A stretch of DNA of 64,000 nt, from contig NZ_BBQM01000015.1 of the NCBI RefSeq assembly GCF_000876015.1, positions 62,001 through 126,000 on the forward strand, given 5' to 3'. The stretch is from Cupriavidus basilensis (lineage in GTDB: Bacteria > Pseudomonadota > Gammaproteobacteria > Burkholderiales > Burkholderiaceae). This document shows positions 46,538-57,000 of this stretch, piece by piece; position 1 is the first letter of the stretch, and every line of letters begins with the position of its first letter. A model generated the notes under the pieces. The model saw only the letters and a list, made by a program, of their open reading frames with translations. It was not told the origin of the DNA and did not search any database. Position numbers and translations under genes: made by a program.

Positions 46538-49500
46538 ATGTCTTACTTGAAACGTTTTTTTCGATTCCTGTTCTCGCGGCAGATGCTCGCGTTCATCGCG
46601 GTCGCGCTGCTGTCGCTGGCGGTGTGGTTCGTCGGCCCGCTGCTGGCCTTCGGCCAGCTGCATCCGCTCGAGGATGCCGGCCCGCGCGTGACCGTCATCG
46701 TGCTGCTGCTGGCGCTGCTGCTGTTCTGGCTGCTGGGGTGGCCGCTGAGCCCGGTCGCCGCCGTCGCGCTGTGTGTGCTGCTGTGGCACGCGGGGCCGCT
46801 GTTCGGGCTGGCCGAGCATCATCCACTGGCGCCGGTGTGGGTGCGCGTGCTGCTGATCTCGGTGATCGTCTTCTGCTACTCGGCCTATGGCCTGTACCGG
46901 CTGTGGCACGCGGTGCGCGCCAACCCGGACCTGCTCAAGCGGATTCTCAATCCGTCCTCCGACAAGGCCGACCCGGTGGCGCGCGACGAGATCCGCACGG
47001 TCAGCCTGGTGGTCGCCAAGGCGGTCGGGCAGCTCAAGCGGCTGCGCGGCGGCACGCTGCGCACGCGCGTGCTCGAAAGAGGCCGCCATCTGTACGAGCT
47101 GCCGTGGTACCTGATGCTGGGCACGCCCGGCTCCGGCAAGACCAGCGCCATCCTGGGCTCCGGGCTGGAATTCCCGCTGGCCGACCAGATGGGCGCGCAG
47201 TCGGCGCCGCGCGGCGCGCGCGGCACCGCCAACTGCGACTGGTGGTTCGCCAACGAGGCGGTGCTGATCGACACGGCCGGGCGCTACGTCCAGCACGAGA
47301 ACCGGAGCGACGCACAAGTCGAGCAAGCCGGACAGGCCGAGCAGGCCGAACAAGCCGGAGATGACGAACGCGGCGAACAAGGCCAGCAAAGCAGACCGGC
47401 CGCGGCGGTCAACGCGGCGGAATGGCGGGGCTTCCTCGGCCTGCTGCGCAAGCACCGTCCGCGCGCGCCGGTCAACGGCGCCATCCTGGCCATCAGCGCG
47501 GCCGAACTGCTGGACAAGTCCGACGGCGAGCGCACCGCGCTGGCGGCCAGCCTGCGCGCGCGGCTGGGCGAGCTGCGCAACCAGCTCGGCATCCGCTTCC
47601 CGGTCTACGTGCTGGTGACGAAGCTCGACCTGCTGCCGGGCTTTCCCGAGTATTTCCAGTCGCTGAGCGCGGAAGGGCGCGCGCAGGCCTGGGGCTTCAC
47701 GCTGCCGCACGGCGGCGACGGCGCCTCGGCCGAGGTCGCCGACCTGCGCCAGCATTGCGCCGGCGAGCTCGCGCAACTGGAGGCGCGCATCGACGCCGGC
47801 CTCAACAACCGCCTGCTCGAGGAGTACGACAACGACCGCCGCAAGACGCTCTACGCGCTGCCGCGGGAATTCCGCAGCCTGTGCGCGGTCCTGGTCGACA
47901 CGCTCGGGCTGGTGTTCCTCGACTCGCGCTACGACGACACGCAGTTGCAGACCACCATGCGCGGCGTCTATTTCACCAGCACCGAGCAGACCGGCCAGAT
48001 CGTGCCGGCCGACCGCGAGACGCTGATGCAGCGCCTGCGGCGCCGGCTCGCCAGGCTGCGCCCGGACGACGGCGCGGCCGAGGCCGCCCGCGCCGACGCG
48101 GCGCCGCCGGTCCACCGCGGCTACTTCCTGCGCGACGTGTTCCGGCAGGTGATCGTGCCGGAAGCGCACCTGGTGCGGCCCAACCTGAAATGGGAGATCC
48201 GCCTGTGCATGGTGCGCTGGGCCGGGCACCTGCTGGTCGCCACGCTGTTCCTGTGGCTGGTCAGCGCGCTCACGGTGAGTTTCGACAACAACCGCGCCTA
48301 CCTGACGGTGATCTCGCAGAAGACCGGCGAGCTGGCGGCCAGCGTCAAGGCCTACAACAAGGCGCCGCGGGCGGGCGCCATCGCCGGCATGCTGGACGCC
48401 TCGCGCGACCTGCCGCAGTACCGCAGCCTCGATCTGCTCGCGCCGGGCGGCGCCTACCGCTACGGCCTGTACACGGCGCCCGTCATCGTCGATGCGTCGC
48501 GGACGACGTACTCGAGCCTGCTGCACCAGGCCCTGTTCCCGCAGGTGGTGCGCCGCGTCGAGACCGTGCTGGGCGCGCAGGTCGACGCCGGCAACGCCGA
48601 CGAGGTCTACCGCACGCTGATGGCCTACCTGATGCTCTACGACGACAAGCGCTTCGACGCGCAGACGGTCGGGAACTGGGTGCTGCGCGACTGGGAGCGC
48701 ACCGACGGCGCCACGGCGATGGGCGGCCGCGAGGCCATGAGCCAGCATCTGGACGCCATGTTCGCCGCGCGCCCGGCCCGACCCGGCGTGCCGCAGGACG
48801 CGGCGCTGGTGCAGCGCGCGCGCAGCTTCCTGAGCAGCAACCCGGCGCCGCGCCGGCTCTACGAGCGCGCGATGGCCTCGATGGAGAAGGAAGCGCCGGA
48901 GAACTTCACGCTGGCCCGCGCGGCCGGCATCCAGGGCGCGTCGATCTTCGTGCTGGCCGACGGCACGCGGTACGAGCGCGGCGTTCCCGGCCTCTACACC
49001 TATGACGGCTACCACGAGGTCTTCGGCAAGCGCCTGCCCGAGTTCCTGGCGCGCGCGCAGAGCGACGACGCCTGGGTCATGGGCCGCGCCGAGGCCGCCG
49101 CGGCGCCGCTGGGCGGGCTGCGCAACACCAGTCTGGTGGCGGGCAGGTCGGCCATTGCCGACGACATCCGCCGCCAGTACCTGACCGACTACGGCAACCA
49201 CTGGCAGCAGTTCCTGGCCGACGTGCGGCCGGCGGCGGCCGGCACGCAGAGCGTCGGCGGCACGCTGGCGCTCGATCTCAACACGCTGCGCGTGCTGGCC
49301 TCGCCGGATTCGCCGCTGGTGCGGCTGGCCCGCGCCGCCGTGCGCGAGACCTCGCTGTCGCTGGCCGGGCGCGAGGAGGATTCGTCGCTGGCCGACATGG
49401 CGCTGGCTGCGGTGGGGCGCAAGTCCGGCACCGCGCAGGCGGCGGCGACCACCGCCGCCAGGATTGCCGCGCAGCGGCCCGAGCAGCGGCTGGAAAAAGA

Positions 49501-50596
49501 GCTGGTGGACAACCGCTTCGCCGCGCTGCGCGAGGTCGTCACCGGCCAGGCGGACACCGGCAGCGGCCCGGCCATGAGCAATCCGCCGGTCAGCGGCAGC
49601 AAGGCGCTGCAGCTCGACGCGCTCATCGCGCTGCTCAACGAGCAGTACACGCGCCTGGCGGTGGCCGACAACGCGCTGGCCAGCAGCAGCATGCCGCCCG
49701 CGCTGGACATCGGCACCACGCTGCAGATGGAGGCCGACAAGCTGCCCGCGCCGCTGCGGCTGGTGCTGGGCGGCATCGCCTCGCAGTCGGCCAGCAAGGT
49801 CGGGCGCGAGGTGGGCGCGCTGCTGGCGCTGCAGATGGATTCCAGCGTCGGCGCGAGCTGCCGCCTGGCCATCGAGGGGAAATATCCGTTCGCGGCCAGC
49901 AGCCAGGAAGTCGACATCGAGGACTTCAACCGCGTGTTCGCCGCGGGCGGCCTGCTCGACGACTTCTTCCAGAAATCGTTCGCCAGTTATGTGGACACCA
50001 ACGTCAGGCCGTGGCGCTACAAGGCGCTCAATCCCGGCATGCCGCCGATCCAGGGGCCGAGCCTGGAGCCGTTCGAGCGCGCCGCGGCGATCCGCGAGCT
50101 GTTCTTCCGCGAGCCCGGCGCCAAGCGCATGGCGTGGAAGATGGATGCCAGGATCGCCGCCATCGACCCGGAGATCACCGAACTGGCGGTCGACGTGGAC
50201 GGCCAGGGCCTGCGCTACGCGCACGGCCCGGTGCGGCCCTTCGCGCTGAGCTGGCCCGGGCCGCGCGGCGGCGCGGTGGCCGAGATCACGGCCAGGCCGC
50301 GCATCCGGCCCGACACCTCGACGATCGTCGCCAGCGGGCCGTGGGCGCTGTTCCGGCTGATCGAGCGCGGCCGCCTGAGCGGCACCGCGTCGGCCAGCCG
50401 GCTGGTGGTGGATTTCGATTTCGACGGCCGGCACGCGGCGCTGGAACTGGTCACGGGCGGGCAGTTCAACCCGCTCGCGACCAGCCTGCTGAAGGACTTC
50501 CGCTGCCCCGGCACCGCCGCGGGCCGCGGCCCCGGCGGCGCGCGCAAGATGGCCGCGGCGCGGCCGGACGGCGCCGGGCTGCCGGCGGTGCATTGA
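46538..50596 (+). CDS. tssM: T6SS inner-membrane complex protein TssM
   Basis: A 1352-residue TssM/IcmF. Three N-terminal helices (about 10-30, 50-80, 100-125), then a cytoplasmic G domain with Walker A GTPGSGKT (195-202) and VLIDTAGRY, a fourth helix (about 565-585) and a long periplasmic region for TssJ contact. Between G-domain motifs a low-complexity Glu/Gln/Ala insert (QAGQAEQAEQAGDDE) lengthens a loop. Neighbours tssL and TssJ complete the membrane complex. Confidence 0.96.
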   Translation: MSYLKRFFRFLFSRQMLAFIAVALLSLAVWFVGPLLAFGQLHPLEDAGPRVTVIVLLLALLLFWLLGWPLSPVAAVALCVLLWHAGPLFGLAEHHPLAPVWVRVLLISVIVFCYSAYGLYRLWHAVRANPDLLKRILNPSSDKADPVARDEIRTVSLVVAKAVGQLKRLRGGTLRTRVLERGRHLYELPWYLMLGTPGSGKTSAILGSGLEFPLADQMGAQSAPRGARGTANCDWWFANEAVLIDTAGRYVQHENRSDAQVEQAGQAEQAEQAGDDERGEQGQQSRPAAAVNAAEWRGFLGLLRKHRPRAPVNGAILAISAAELLDKSDGERTALAASLRARLGELRNQLGIRFPVYVLVTKLDLLPGFPEYFQSLSAEGRAQAWGFTLPHGGDGASAEVADLRQHCAGELAQLEARIDAGLNNRLLEEYDNDRRKTLYALPREFRSLCAVLVDTLGLVFLDSRYDDTQLQTTMRGVYFTSTEQTGQIVPADRETLMQRLRRRLARLRPDDGAAEAARADAAPPVHRGYFLRDVFRQVIVPEAHLVRPNLKWEIRLCMVRWAGHLLVATLFLWLVSALTVSFDNNRAYLTVISQKTGELAASVKAYNKAPRAGAIAGMLDASRDLPQYRSLDLLAPGGAYRYGLYTAPVIVDASRTTYSSLLHQALFPQVVRRVETVLGAQVDAGNADEVYRTLMAYLMLYDDKRFDAQTVGNWVLRDWERTDGATAMGGREAMSQHLDAMFAARPARPGVPQDAALVQRARSFLSSNPAPRRLYERAMASMEKEAPENFTLARAAGIQGASIFVLADGTRYERGVPGLYTYDGYHEVFGKRLPEFLARAQSDDAWVMGRAEAAAAPLGGLRNTSLVAGRSAIADDIRRQYLTDYGNHWQQFLADVRPAAAGTQSVGGTLALDLNTLRVLASPDSPLVRLARAAVRETSLSLAGREEDSSLADMALAAVGRKSGTAQAAATTAARIAAQRPEQRLEKELVDNRFAALREVVTGQADTGSGPAMSNPPVSGSKALQLDALIALLNEQYTRLAVADNALASSSMPPALDIGTTLQMEADKLPAPLRLVLGGIASQSASKVGREVGALLALQMDSSVGASCRLAIEGKYPFAASSQEVDIEDFNRVFAAGGLLDDFFQKSFASYVDTNVRPWRYKALNPGMPPIQGPSLEPFERAAAIRELFFREPGAKRMAWKMDARIAAIDPEITELAVDVDGQGLRYAHGPVRPFALSWPGPRGGAVAEITARPRIRPDTSTIVASGPWALFRLIERGRLSGTASASRLVVDFDFDGRHAALELVTGGQFNPLATSLLKDFRCPGTAAGRGPGGARKMAAARPDGAGLPAVH

Positions 50597-50647
50597 GCCG
50601 GCCGGCGGCATGGCCCCTTACTCGTCAACAGGACAATAGGCGGATTC

Positions 50648-51217
50648 ATGAACATCAGGGACGCTGACACCTACACCTTCGACAAGCTGCCGAGCCGGCA
50701 TGAGCCGGATACGCGCGCGCTCGAGCGCGCCATCGCCTCGAACTGCACCACGCTGCGCAGCCGCCACCGGGAATACCGGGAAATCGTCGCCTTCCGGCGC
50801 CTGCCGCACGCGAAGAAGCTGGAGAGCGCGCTGTGGCGCGCCGCCTGGCGCCTGCGCGAGGTGGACGGCGCCAGGGTGGCCGCGCTGTGCGCCGCCGGCA
50901 ACCTCCACACCATTGCCGGCATGCTCGGCGAGTGGCTGGGCGTCCACGCGACGCCGGTCGGATGGGTGAAGGGCATCGCCACGGCGGCGGGGGAGCCCGC
51001 CGTGCCGGGGCCGCGGGCGGTCTACTGCATGCGGCGGGTGGCCGAGTTCGGCCAGAAGATCGTCGACGCGCGTGGTCCGAGGGATCTCGACCTGGCTGCC
51101 GATTACCTGGTCGAGGCCGCGCAGGGCATCGGCGCCGATCTACTGATCGAGGTGCTGCTGCGGCGCGCGCAGGTGCGCGTGCAGCCGCCCCTGAACAGCG
51201 GCGGCGCCCGGCCCTGA
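50648..51217 (+). CDS. Unknown protein between tssM and vgrG
   Basis: A 189-residue, mainly helical, cytoplasmic-looking protein with no signal peptide or membrane segment. Notable stretches are LRSRHREYREIVAFRRLPHA, LCAAGNLHTIAGMLGEWLG and ADYLVEAAQGIGADLLIEVL. ATG 50648 has no strong ribosome site. I recognise no family. Its place between tssM and vgrG (79 bp before vgrG) suggests a locus-specific effector loader, adaptor or effector, but there is no motif evidence. Confidence 0.65.
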   Translation: MNIRDADTYTFDKLPSRHEPDTRALERAIASNCTTLRSRHREYREIVAFRRLPHAKKLESALWRAAWRLREVDGARVAALCAAGNLHTIAGMLGEWLGVHATPVGWVKGIATAAGEPAVPGPRAVYCMRRVAEFGQKIVDARGPRDLDLAADYLVEAAQGIGADLLIEVLLRRAQVRVQPPLNSGGARP

Positions 51218-51296
51218 GCGGCGCGGTGCGAAGCCGCGCGGCCGGGCCGGCCGCGTGGCGCAAATTTGTTTGGTTGAGTAGGATCGAGAGGACTGT

Positions 51297-53672
51297 ATGT
51301 CAATGAATTCTTCTGCGAGCCGGATTGTCCAGGATCACACGGTGGCCATCCGCAGCGACGCGATGCCCCGGTTGCTTGGCCAGCCGGCACTCCGGTTCCT
51401 GTCCCTGCGGGGCGAGGAGCATCTCGGGAAGCTCTACGCATACGAGCTGCTCCTGCGCACGCCGGATGACTTCCACGTGCCGCTGTCCACCAGTGCCAAT
51501 CTGGACCTGAAGGCGATGATCGGCACGGAAATGACGGTCAGCCTGCAGCTCGACGGCATCGGCACGGGGGCGCTGGGCGGGGTGGGCGCGGGCGTGCGCG
51601 AGATCAGCGGGCTGGTGGTGAAGGCGGGCTTCCTGCGCGGCGAGGGCCGCTACAACATCTACCGCGTGGAGCTGCGGCCCTGGCTGTGGCTGGCCACGCT
51701 GACCAGCGACTACAAGATCTTCCAGGACAAGACCGTGGTCGAGATCATCGACACGGTGCTGCACGACTATCCCTATCCGGTGGAAAAGCGCCTCGACATC
51801 GAGAAGTACTCGGTGCGCGGCGAGAGCGAGCGCAACGAGCCGCGCGCGTTCCAGGTCCAGTACGGCGAGACTGATTTCGACTTCATCCAGCGTCTGATGG
51901 AGGAGTGGGGCATCTACTGGTTCTTCGAGCACACCGACAACAAGCACCGCCTCGTGCTGTGCGACCACATCGGCGCGCACCGCAAGTCGCCCAGCGAGGC
52001 CTATCACGAGCTGGTCCACCATCCGGACGGCGGCAAGATCGACATCGAGTACATCGGCTACTTCTCCACCGACGAGGCTTTGCGGCCGGGCCGCGTGGTC
52101 ATTGACGACTTCGACTTCACGCGCCCGCGCGCGCTGATCGGCACCTCCAACCACCAGCCGCGCGAGACCAACTGGGGCGAGGGCGAGCTCTACGAGTGGC
52201 CGGGCGACTACACCGACAGCAAGCACGGCGAGCTCATCAGCCGCGTGCGCATGGAGGAGCGGCGCGCGCCCGGCACGCGGGCCTACGGCAAGGGCAACGT
52301 GCGCGGCATCGGCTGCGGGCAGACCTTCGTCCTGACGCGGCACCAGCACGAGGAAGCGAACCGCGAATACCTGGTGATCGAATCCGCGCTGGCGCTGACC
52401 GAGGTCGCCGACGAGACCGGCAGCGGCCATCGCTACGAATGCAACAACGAGCTGGTGGTGCAGCCCACCGGCGAGGTCTTCCGCATGCCGCGCGAGACGC
52501 CCAAGCCGACCACGCACGGCCCGCAGTCGGCCATCGTGGTCGGGCCGCAGGGCCAGGAGGTGTGGACCGACGAATTCGGCCGCGTCAAGGTGCGCTTCCT
52601 GTGGGACCGCTACGCGCGCAACGACGCCACCGACTCGTGCTGGGTGCGCGTCAGCCAGGCCTGGGCCGGCACCAACTTCGGCGGCATCTACATTCCGCGT
52701 ATCGGGCAGGAAGTGATCGTCGGCTTCCTGAACGGCGACCCGGACCGCCCGCTGATCCTCGGCAGCCTCTACAACACCATGACGCCGCCGCCGTGGGACC
52801 TGCCCGCGGAAGCGACCAAGAGCGGCTTCAAGAGCAAGACCATCACCGGTGGGCGGCAGAACTACAACGCCATCCGCTTCGAGGACAAGCTCGGCGCGGA
52901 GGAGGTCGAGATCCAGGCGGAGAAGGACATGAACCGCCTGACCAAGAACAACGAGTCGCACACGGTCGGCGTGAACCTCTCGCTCGGCGTGGGCCTGACG
53001 TACTCGTGCTCGGTCGGCGCGACGTTTACCAGCATCGTCGGCGGCGCCGCCAGCTATTCCGTGGGCGGCGCCGAGTCGACCCAGGTCGGCGGCGCGTCCG
53101 CGCTGAACGTCGGCGGCGCGCGCGCGGTCGCGGTCGGCGGCGCCTACTCGACCTCGGTCGGCGGCGTCTACGCGCTGGCCGTGGGCGGCCTGATCAACTT
53201 CTGCTGCGGCGCGGCCGGGATCACGCTGTCGCCCGATGGCAGCATCAAGATCGTCGGCACCAAGATTCGCATCATCGGCAGCAGCCACGTGGTGATACAG
53301 GGCTCGCAGGTCGATCTCAACCCGGGCGACTCCGACAGCGCCGCCAGCGGCGGCGGCGGCGGCAGCGGCGTCGTGCCGCCGATCCCGCTGCCCGCGTTCG
53401 GGTTCTCGGTGACGGCGCCGAAGCTGCGGCCGTTGCCGCCGGCGCCGGAGCCGTCGACGCCGAAGCCGTCGACACCGGAGCCGTCAACGCCTGAGCCGTC
53501 GACACCAGAACCGTCAACCCCTGAGCCGTCGACACCGGAGCCGTCAACGCCGGAGCCATCGACACCAGAACCGTCAACGCCTGAGCCGTCGACACCAGAG
53601 CCGTCAACGCCGGAACCATCGACACCGGAGCCGCCCGAGACGTATCCCGAAACTACAGGTGATGTCGATTGA
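51297..53672 (+). CDS. vgrG: T6SS spike protein VgrG with PEPST tail
   Basis: A 791-residue VgrG (TssI). The gp27-like region (residues 30-400; FHVPLSTSANLDLKAMIG, YGETDFDFIQRLMEEWGIYW), gp5 OB region (AIVVGPQGQEVWTDEFGRVK, SCWVRVSQAWAGTNFGGIYI) and a beta-prism needle with VGGA repeats lead to LSPDGSIKIVGTK. The C-terminus adds Pro-rich sequence and 12 PEPST units (717-776), then PEPPETYPETTGDVD. No catalytic extension is present, so effectors probably attach via the PAAR tip or the tail. Confidence 0.95.
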   Translation: MSMNSSASRIVQDHTVAIRSDAMPRLLGQPALRFLSLRGEEHLGKLYAYELLLRTPDDFHVPLSTSANLDLKAMIGTEMTVSLQLDGIGTGALGGVGAGVREISGLVVKAGFLRGEGRYNIYRVELRPWLWLATLTSDYKIFQDKTVVEIIDTVLHDYPYPVEKRLDIEKYSVRGESERNEPRAFQVQYGETDFDFIQRLMEEWGIYWFFEHTDNKHRLVLCDHIGAHRKSPSEAYHELVHHPDGGKIDIEYIGYFSTDEALRPGRVVIDDFDFTRPRALIGTSNHQPRETNWGEGELYEWPGDYTDSKHGELISRVRMEERRAPGTRAYGKGNVRGIGCGQTFVLTRHQHEEANREYLVIESALALTEVADETGSGHRYECNNELVVQPTGEVFRMPRETPKPTTHGPQSAIVVGPQGQEVWTDEFGRVKVRFLWDRYARNDATDSCWVRVSQAWAGTNFGGIYIPRIGQEVIVGFLNGDPDRPLILGSLYNTMTPPPWDLPAEATKSGFKSKTITGGRQNYNAIRFEDKLGAEEVEIQAEKDMNRLTKNNESHTVGVNLSLGVGLTYSCSVGATFTSIVGGAASYSVGGAESTQVGGASALNVGGARAVAVGGAYSTSVGGVYALAVGGLINFCCGAAGITLSPDGSIKIVGTKIRIIGSSHVVIQGSQVDLNPGDSDSAASGGGGGSGVVPPIPLPAFGFSVTAPKLRPLPPAPEPSTPKPSTPEPSTPEPSTPEPSTPEPSTPEPSTPEPSTPEPSTPEPSTPEPSTPEPSTPEPPETYPETTGDVD
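53445..53624 (+). repeat. 12 x 15-bp tandem repeat in vgrG (PEPST units)
   Basis: Twelve 15-bp units encode PEPST (the second reads PKPST). Synonymous bases alternate in a 30-bp higher order (TCGACA / TCAACG endings), which suggests duplication of double units. Copy number changes would stay in frame and alter tail length. Confidence 0.95.
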
Positions 53673-53685
53673 TCCGGCGCCGCCG

Positions 53686-53704
53686 CGGTCCCTCCGCGGG
53701 ACCG
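53686..53704 (+). other. Hairpin between vgrG and PAAR gene
   Basis: CGGTCCC-TCCGC-GGGACCG, 14 bp after the vgrG stop, with an A-run but no T-run downstream. It may act in mRNA processing. Confidence 0.4.
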
Positions 53705-53771
53705 AAAAGGGGCCGCGGCGTTTACGCGAACCAGGGCGCAGTCGCCCCATTTCTTCTGAAGGAGATTCATC

Positions 53772-54041
53772 ATGGGTAGTCCCGCAGCAAGGCTCGGCGA
53801 CGCCATCGGCCACGGCGGCGTGGTCGTCACGGCCTCGGGCGACGTGTCCATCAACGGCATCCCCGCCGCCTTCGTCGGCGGCAGCATCGCCGTGTGCGGG
53901 CCGCACTGTTCCGCGCAGGCGGTGGTGCTGGGTTCCGGCTCGGTTTTCATCAATGGCCTGCCGGCGGCGTTCGTCGGCAGCCTGACGTCATGCGGAGCGC
54001 CCATCGTCACGGGCTCCGGCGACGTCTCCATCGGCGGTTGA
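53772..54041 (+). CDS. PAAR-domain spike tip protein
   Basis: An 89-residue PAAR protein that caps VgrG and sharpens the spike. It reads MGSPAARLGDAIGHGGVVVT, contains three repeats of the (G)SGxVxINGxPAAFVG type and metal-ligand His/Cys residues (VCGPHCSAQ, TSCGAP). ATG 53772 follows AAGGAG by eight bases. It is 13 bp before the rhs gene, which suggests PAAR-Rhs loading. Confidence 0.95.
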   Translation: MGSPAARLGDAIGHGGVVVTASGDVSINGIPAAFVGGSIAVCGPHCSAQAVVLGSGSVFINGLPAAFVGSLTSCGAPIVTGSGDVSIGG

Positions 54042-54054
54042 GCAAAGGAGAAGC

Positions 54055-57000
54055 ATGAGCGGGATCGGAGGACTGGGCGGCGTGCTGGCCGGCCTGGAAG
54101 GCGTGGTGCTGGAATCGCTGGAGGTGGCGCCGCCGGCGGGCCGTTTCCGGCATCAGCCGGGCGACCTCGCGGGGCGCTACGGCGCGCGCCGCGCGCTCTC
54201 GGGGCTGTTGTGCGAAACGGTGGACATGACCACCGGGGCCAAGATATGCCTGCCGTGGAACGAGGCCGATTTCGCGCTGCCCGGACGCCTGCCGATCACC
54301 TGGAACCGCTTCTATTCCAGCCTGCTGCCCGGCGGCGGGCTGCTGGGACCGGGCTGGCGCTCGCCCTGGGAAGTCACGCTCGCGCGCGTGCACGACCGGC
54401 TGGTCTACACCGACGAGCAGGGCCGCGCGCTGTCGGTGCCGGCGCCGGCGCGCGGCGCCCAGGTCATCGTGTCGGCGGAGCAGCTGCACATCGCCTGCCT
54501 GCCCGACGGGCGCATGGTGGTGGCCGACCTGACGCCGCGCTACCGCGTGTTCGGGGACTTCGACGCGCGCGGCGTGGCGCGGCTGAAGTACGTCGAGGAC
54601 ATCCACCAGCATCGCATCGGCTGCATCTGGGACGAGGCCGGCCGCCTGCTGCGCATGCGCGGCACCTGCGGGCACGAGCTGCGCCTGCACTACGCGCAGG
54701 CGAGCTCGCGCCTGACCGGCATCGAGTGCGTCGACGGCGGCGCCGCCGGCTTCCTGGCCAGGTACGGCTACGACGCGCACGGCCAGCTTGCCGAGGTGCG
54801 CAACCGGCTCGGCGACGTGGTGCGCCGCTTCGCCTATGCCGGCGGGCGCATGGTCGAGGAGACCGGGCCGCTGGGCCACGTCACGCGCTACGTGTGGCAG
54901 CCCGTGGGCGGCGCGCAGCGCGTGGCCGAGCGGATCACCAGCGACGGCGCGCACGAGCGCTGCACCTACCGCATCGAGAACCGCACCAGCCAGGCGGTCG
55001 ACGTGTTCGGCCACGCCGCGCATTGGCAGTACGACACCTGCGGCCGCGTGCGCGCCCACGTCGGCTTCGACGGGCGCCGCCACGTCTTCGAATACAACGA
55101 CGCGGGATGGCCGGTCATGCTGGCCCTGCCCGGCGAGCGGCGCCTGCGCGCGGTCTACGACAACCTGGGCCGCGTCACGCAGGAGATCGACCCGCTCGGC
55201 GCCGAATGCTCGCGGGTCTATGCCTTCGCCACCGGCAAGCTCGTCAGCATCCGCCATGACGACGGCCGGACCTGGCTGTGGCAGCGCAACGACCGCCTGC
55301 AGGCGGTGCGCCGCCAGTCGCCGCGCCACGGCATCACGCAGATCCGGCACGAAGAGCAGGACGGCGGCCTGTCGGAGCACCGCACCGACGAGCAGGGCCA
55401 GGCGACCGTGCTGGAGTACGACGCGCGCGGCCAGCTGGCGCGGTGCGTGGAGCCGGGCGGCCGCGCCACCGCCTATGGCCGCGACGCCGCCGGCCACGTC
55501 GTGTCCGTCATCGACGCGCAGGGCGCGCTCACCAGGATCGAGCCCGACCGGCTGGGCCGCCCGCTCGTGGTGACGCTGCCGGACGGCCGCGAGGAGCGCC
55601 ACGCCTGGAACGCCGCAGGCCAGCCGGTGTCGTGGACCGGCGCGGACGGGCAGACCCGGCACTGGCACCGCGACGCGCGCGGCAACGTCGTGCGCGCGGT
55701 CGACGAGGAAGGCCACGTCACGCTGCACGAGTACGACGCGCACGGCCGCCGCACGCGCACCGCAGGCAGCAACGGCGCGATACAGCAACTGGCCTGGGAC
55801 CCGGCCGGGCACCTGCAGTCGGTGACGGATGCCGACGGCGTGCGGCGCGAGTTCGCCTACGCGGCGGCTGGCACGCTGGGGCAGGTCACGGCCACCGCGG
55901 GCGCGCTCGCGCGCACCGAGACGTTCGACCACGACGCGCTCGGGCGGCTGGTCTCGCGCGAGACGCAGCATGCCCGCTATCGCTTCATCTACACGCGCCG
56001 GGGACTGCCCGAGGCGGTCGGCTACGAGCCTACCGAGGCGGGGCGCGCGCTCGGCCTGGAGCCGGACACGATCCGCTTCGAATACGACGCGCTCGGCCGC
56101 ATGACCGCCGAGCACGGCGCCAACGGCACGCTGACCTATCTCTACGACGCGGCCGGCCGCGCGACCGAGGTCACGCTGCCGCACGGCCAGACGGTCAAGA
56201 CCGAGCACGACGAAGCGGGCGCGCCCGCGCTGCTCGGCCTGGGCAGCGGCCAGGACATGCATGGCATCGCCGCGTTCCAGCACGACGCCATGCGCCGCTG
56301 CGTGCTGCGCTCGCAGGGCGCGCTCTATCTCCACACTCACTACACCGAGACCGGCTGGCCGCTGCGCTGGTTCGCCATGACCGCCGTGCCTGGCGAGAAC
56401 GGCGAGATGGCACCGGGCGAGGTGCTGCAATGGCGCGAGCTGCAATATAGCACTGCGGGCAACCTCGCGCGCCTGGACGACCGCTATGACGGCCGCATCC
56501 ATTTCGACTACGACCGGCGCGGCGCGCTGCTGCGCTGCGTGTCGGACGACCTCGGCATCGAGTATTTCACGTGGGACGGGGCCGGCAACCTGCTCGACAC
56601 GCCGCGCGCCGGCTGGCAGCCCGCCATCTACGCGGACCACCGTCTGCTCGAGTGCCGCGGCTACCGCTACGAATTCGATGCCTGGGGACAGGTGACGGGC
56701 AAGCACGGCGCGGCCGGTGCGCTGTCGCTGGAGTGGGATGCCGAGGGCCGGCTCGTCGCCGCGCGGCAGCGCGACAGCGTGGTGCGCTACCGCTACGACG
56801 CGCTGGGCCGCTGCATCCGCCGCAGCGCCGGCCCGGCCGAGCCCGGCCTGGCCGGACTGCAGGGGCTGCCCGGATTGCCGGGGTCACTTTTTGGCGGCGC
56901 GCAGGACGAGGCCACGCAACTGGTCTGGCAGGGCGGCCGCTTGGCGCAGGAGCGCACCGGCGACAGCATCCGGACCTATCTGTACCAGCCGGCCGCGGAT

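Noticed and set aside
46376..50611. A 1411-codon minus-strand open frame opposite tssM
   Set aside because: Complement of a clear TssM gene; such long antisense frames are normal in GC-rich DNA.
53445..53624. CRISPR-like array
   Set aside because: The 15-bp units are contiguous, without spacers, and encode the PEPST tail of VgrG.
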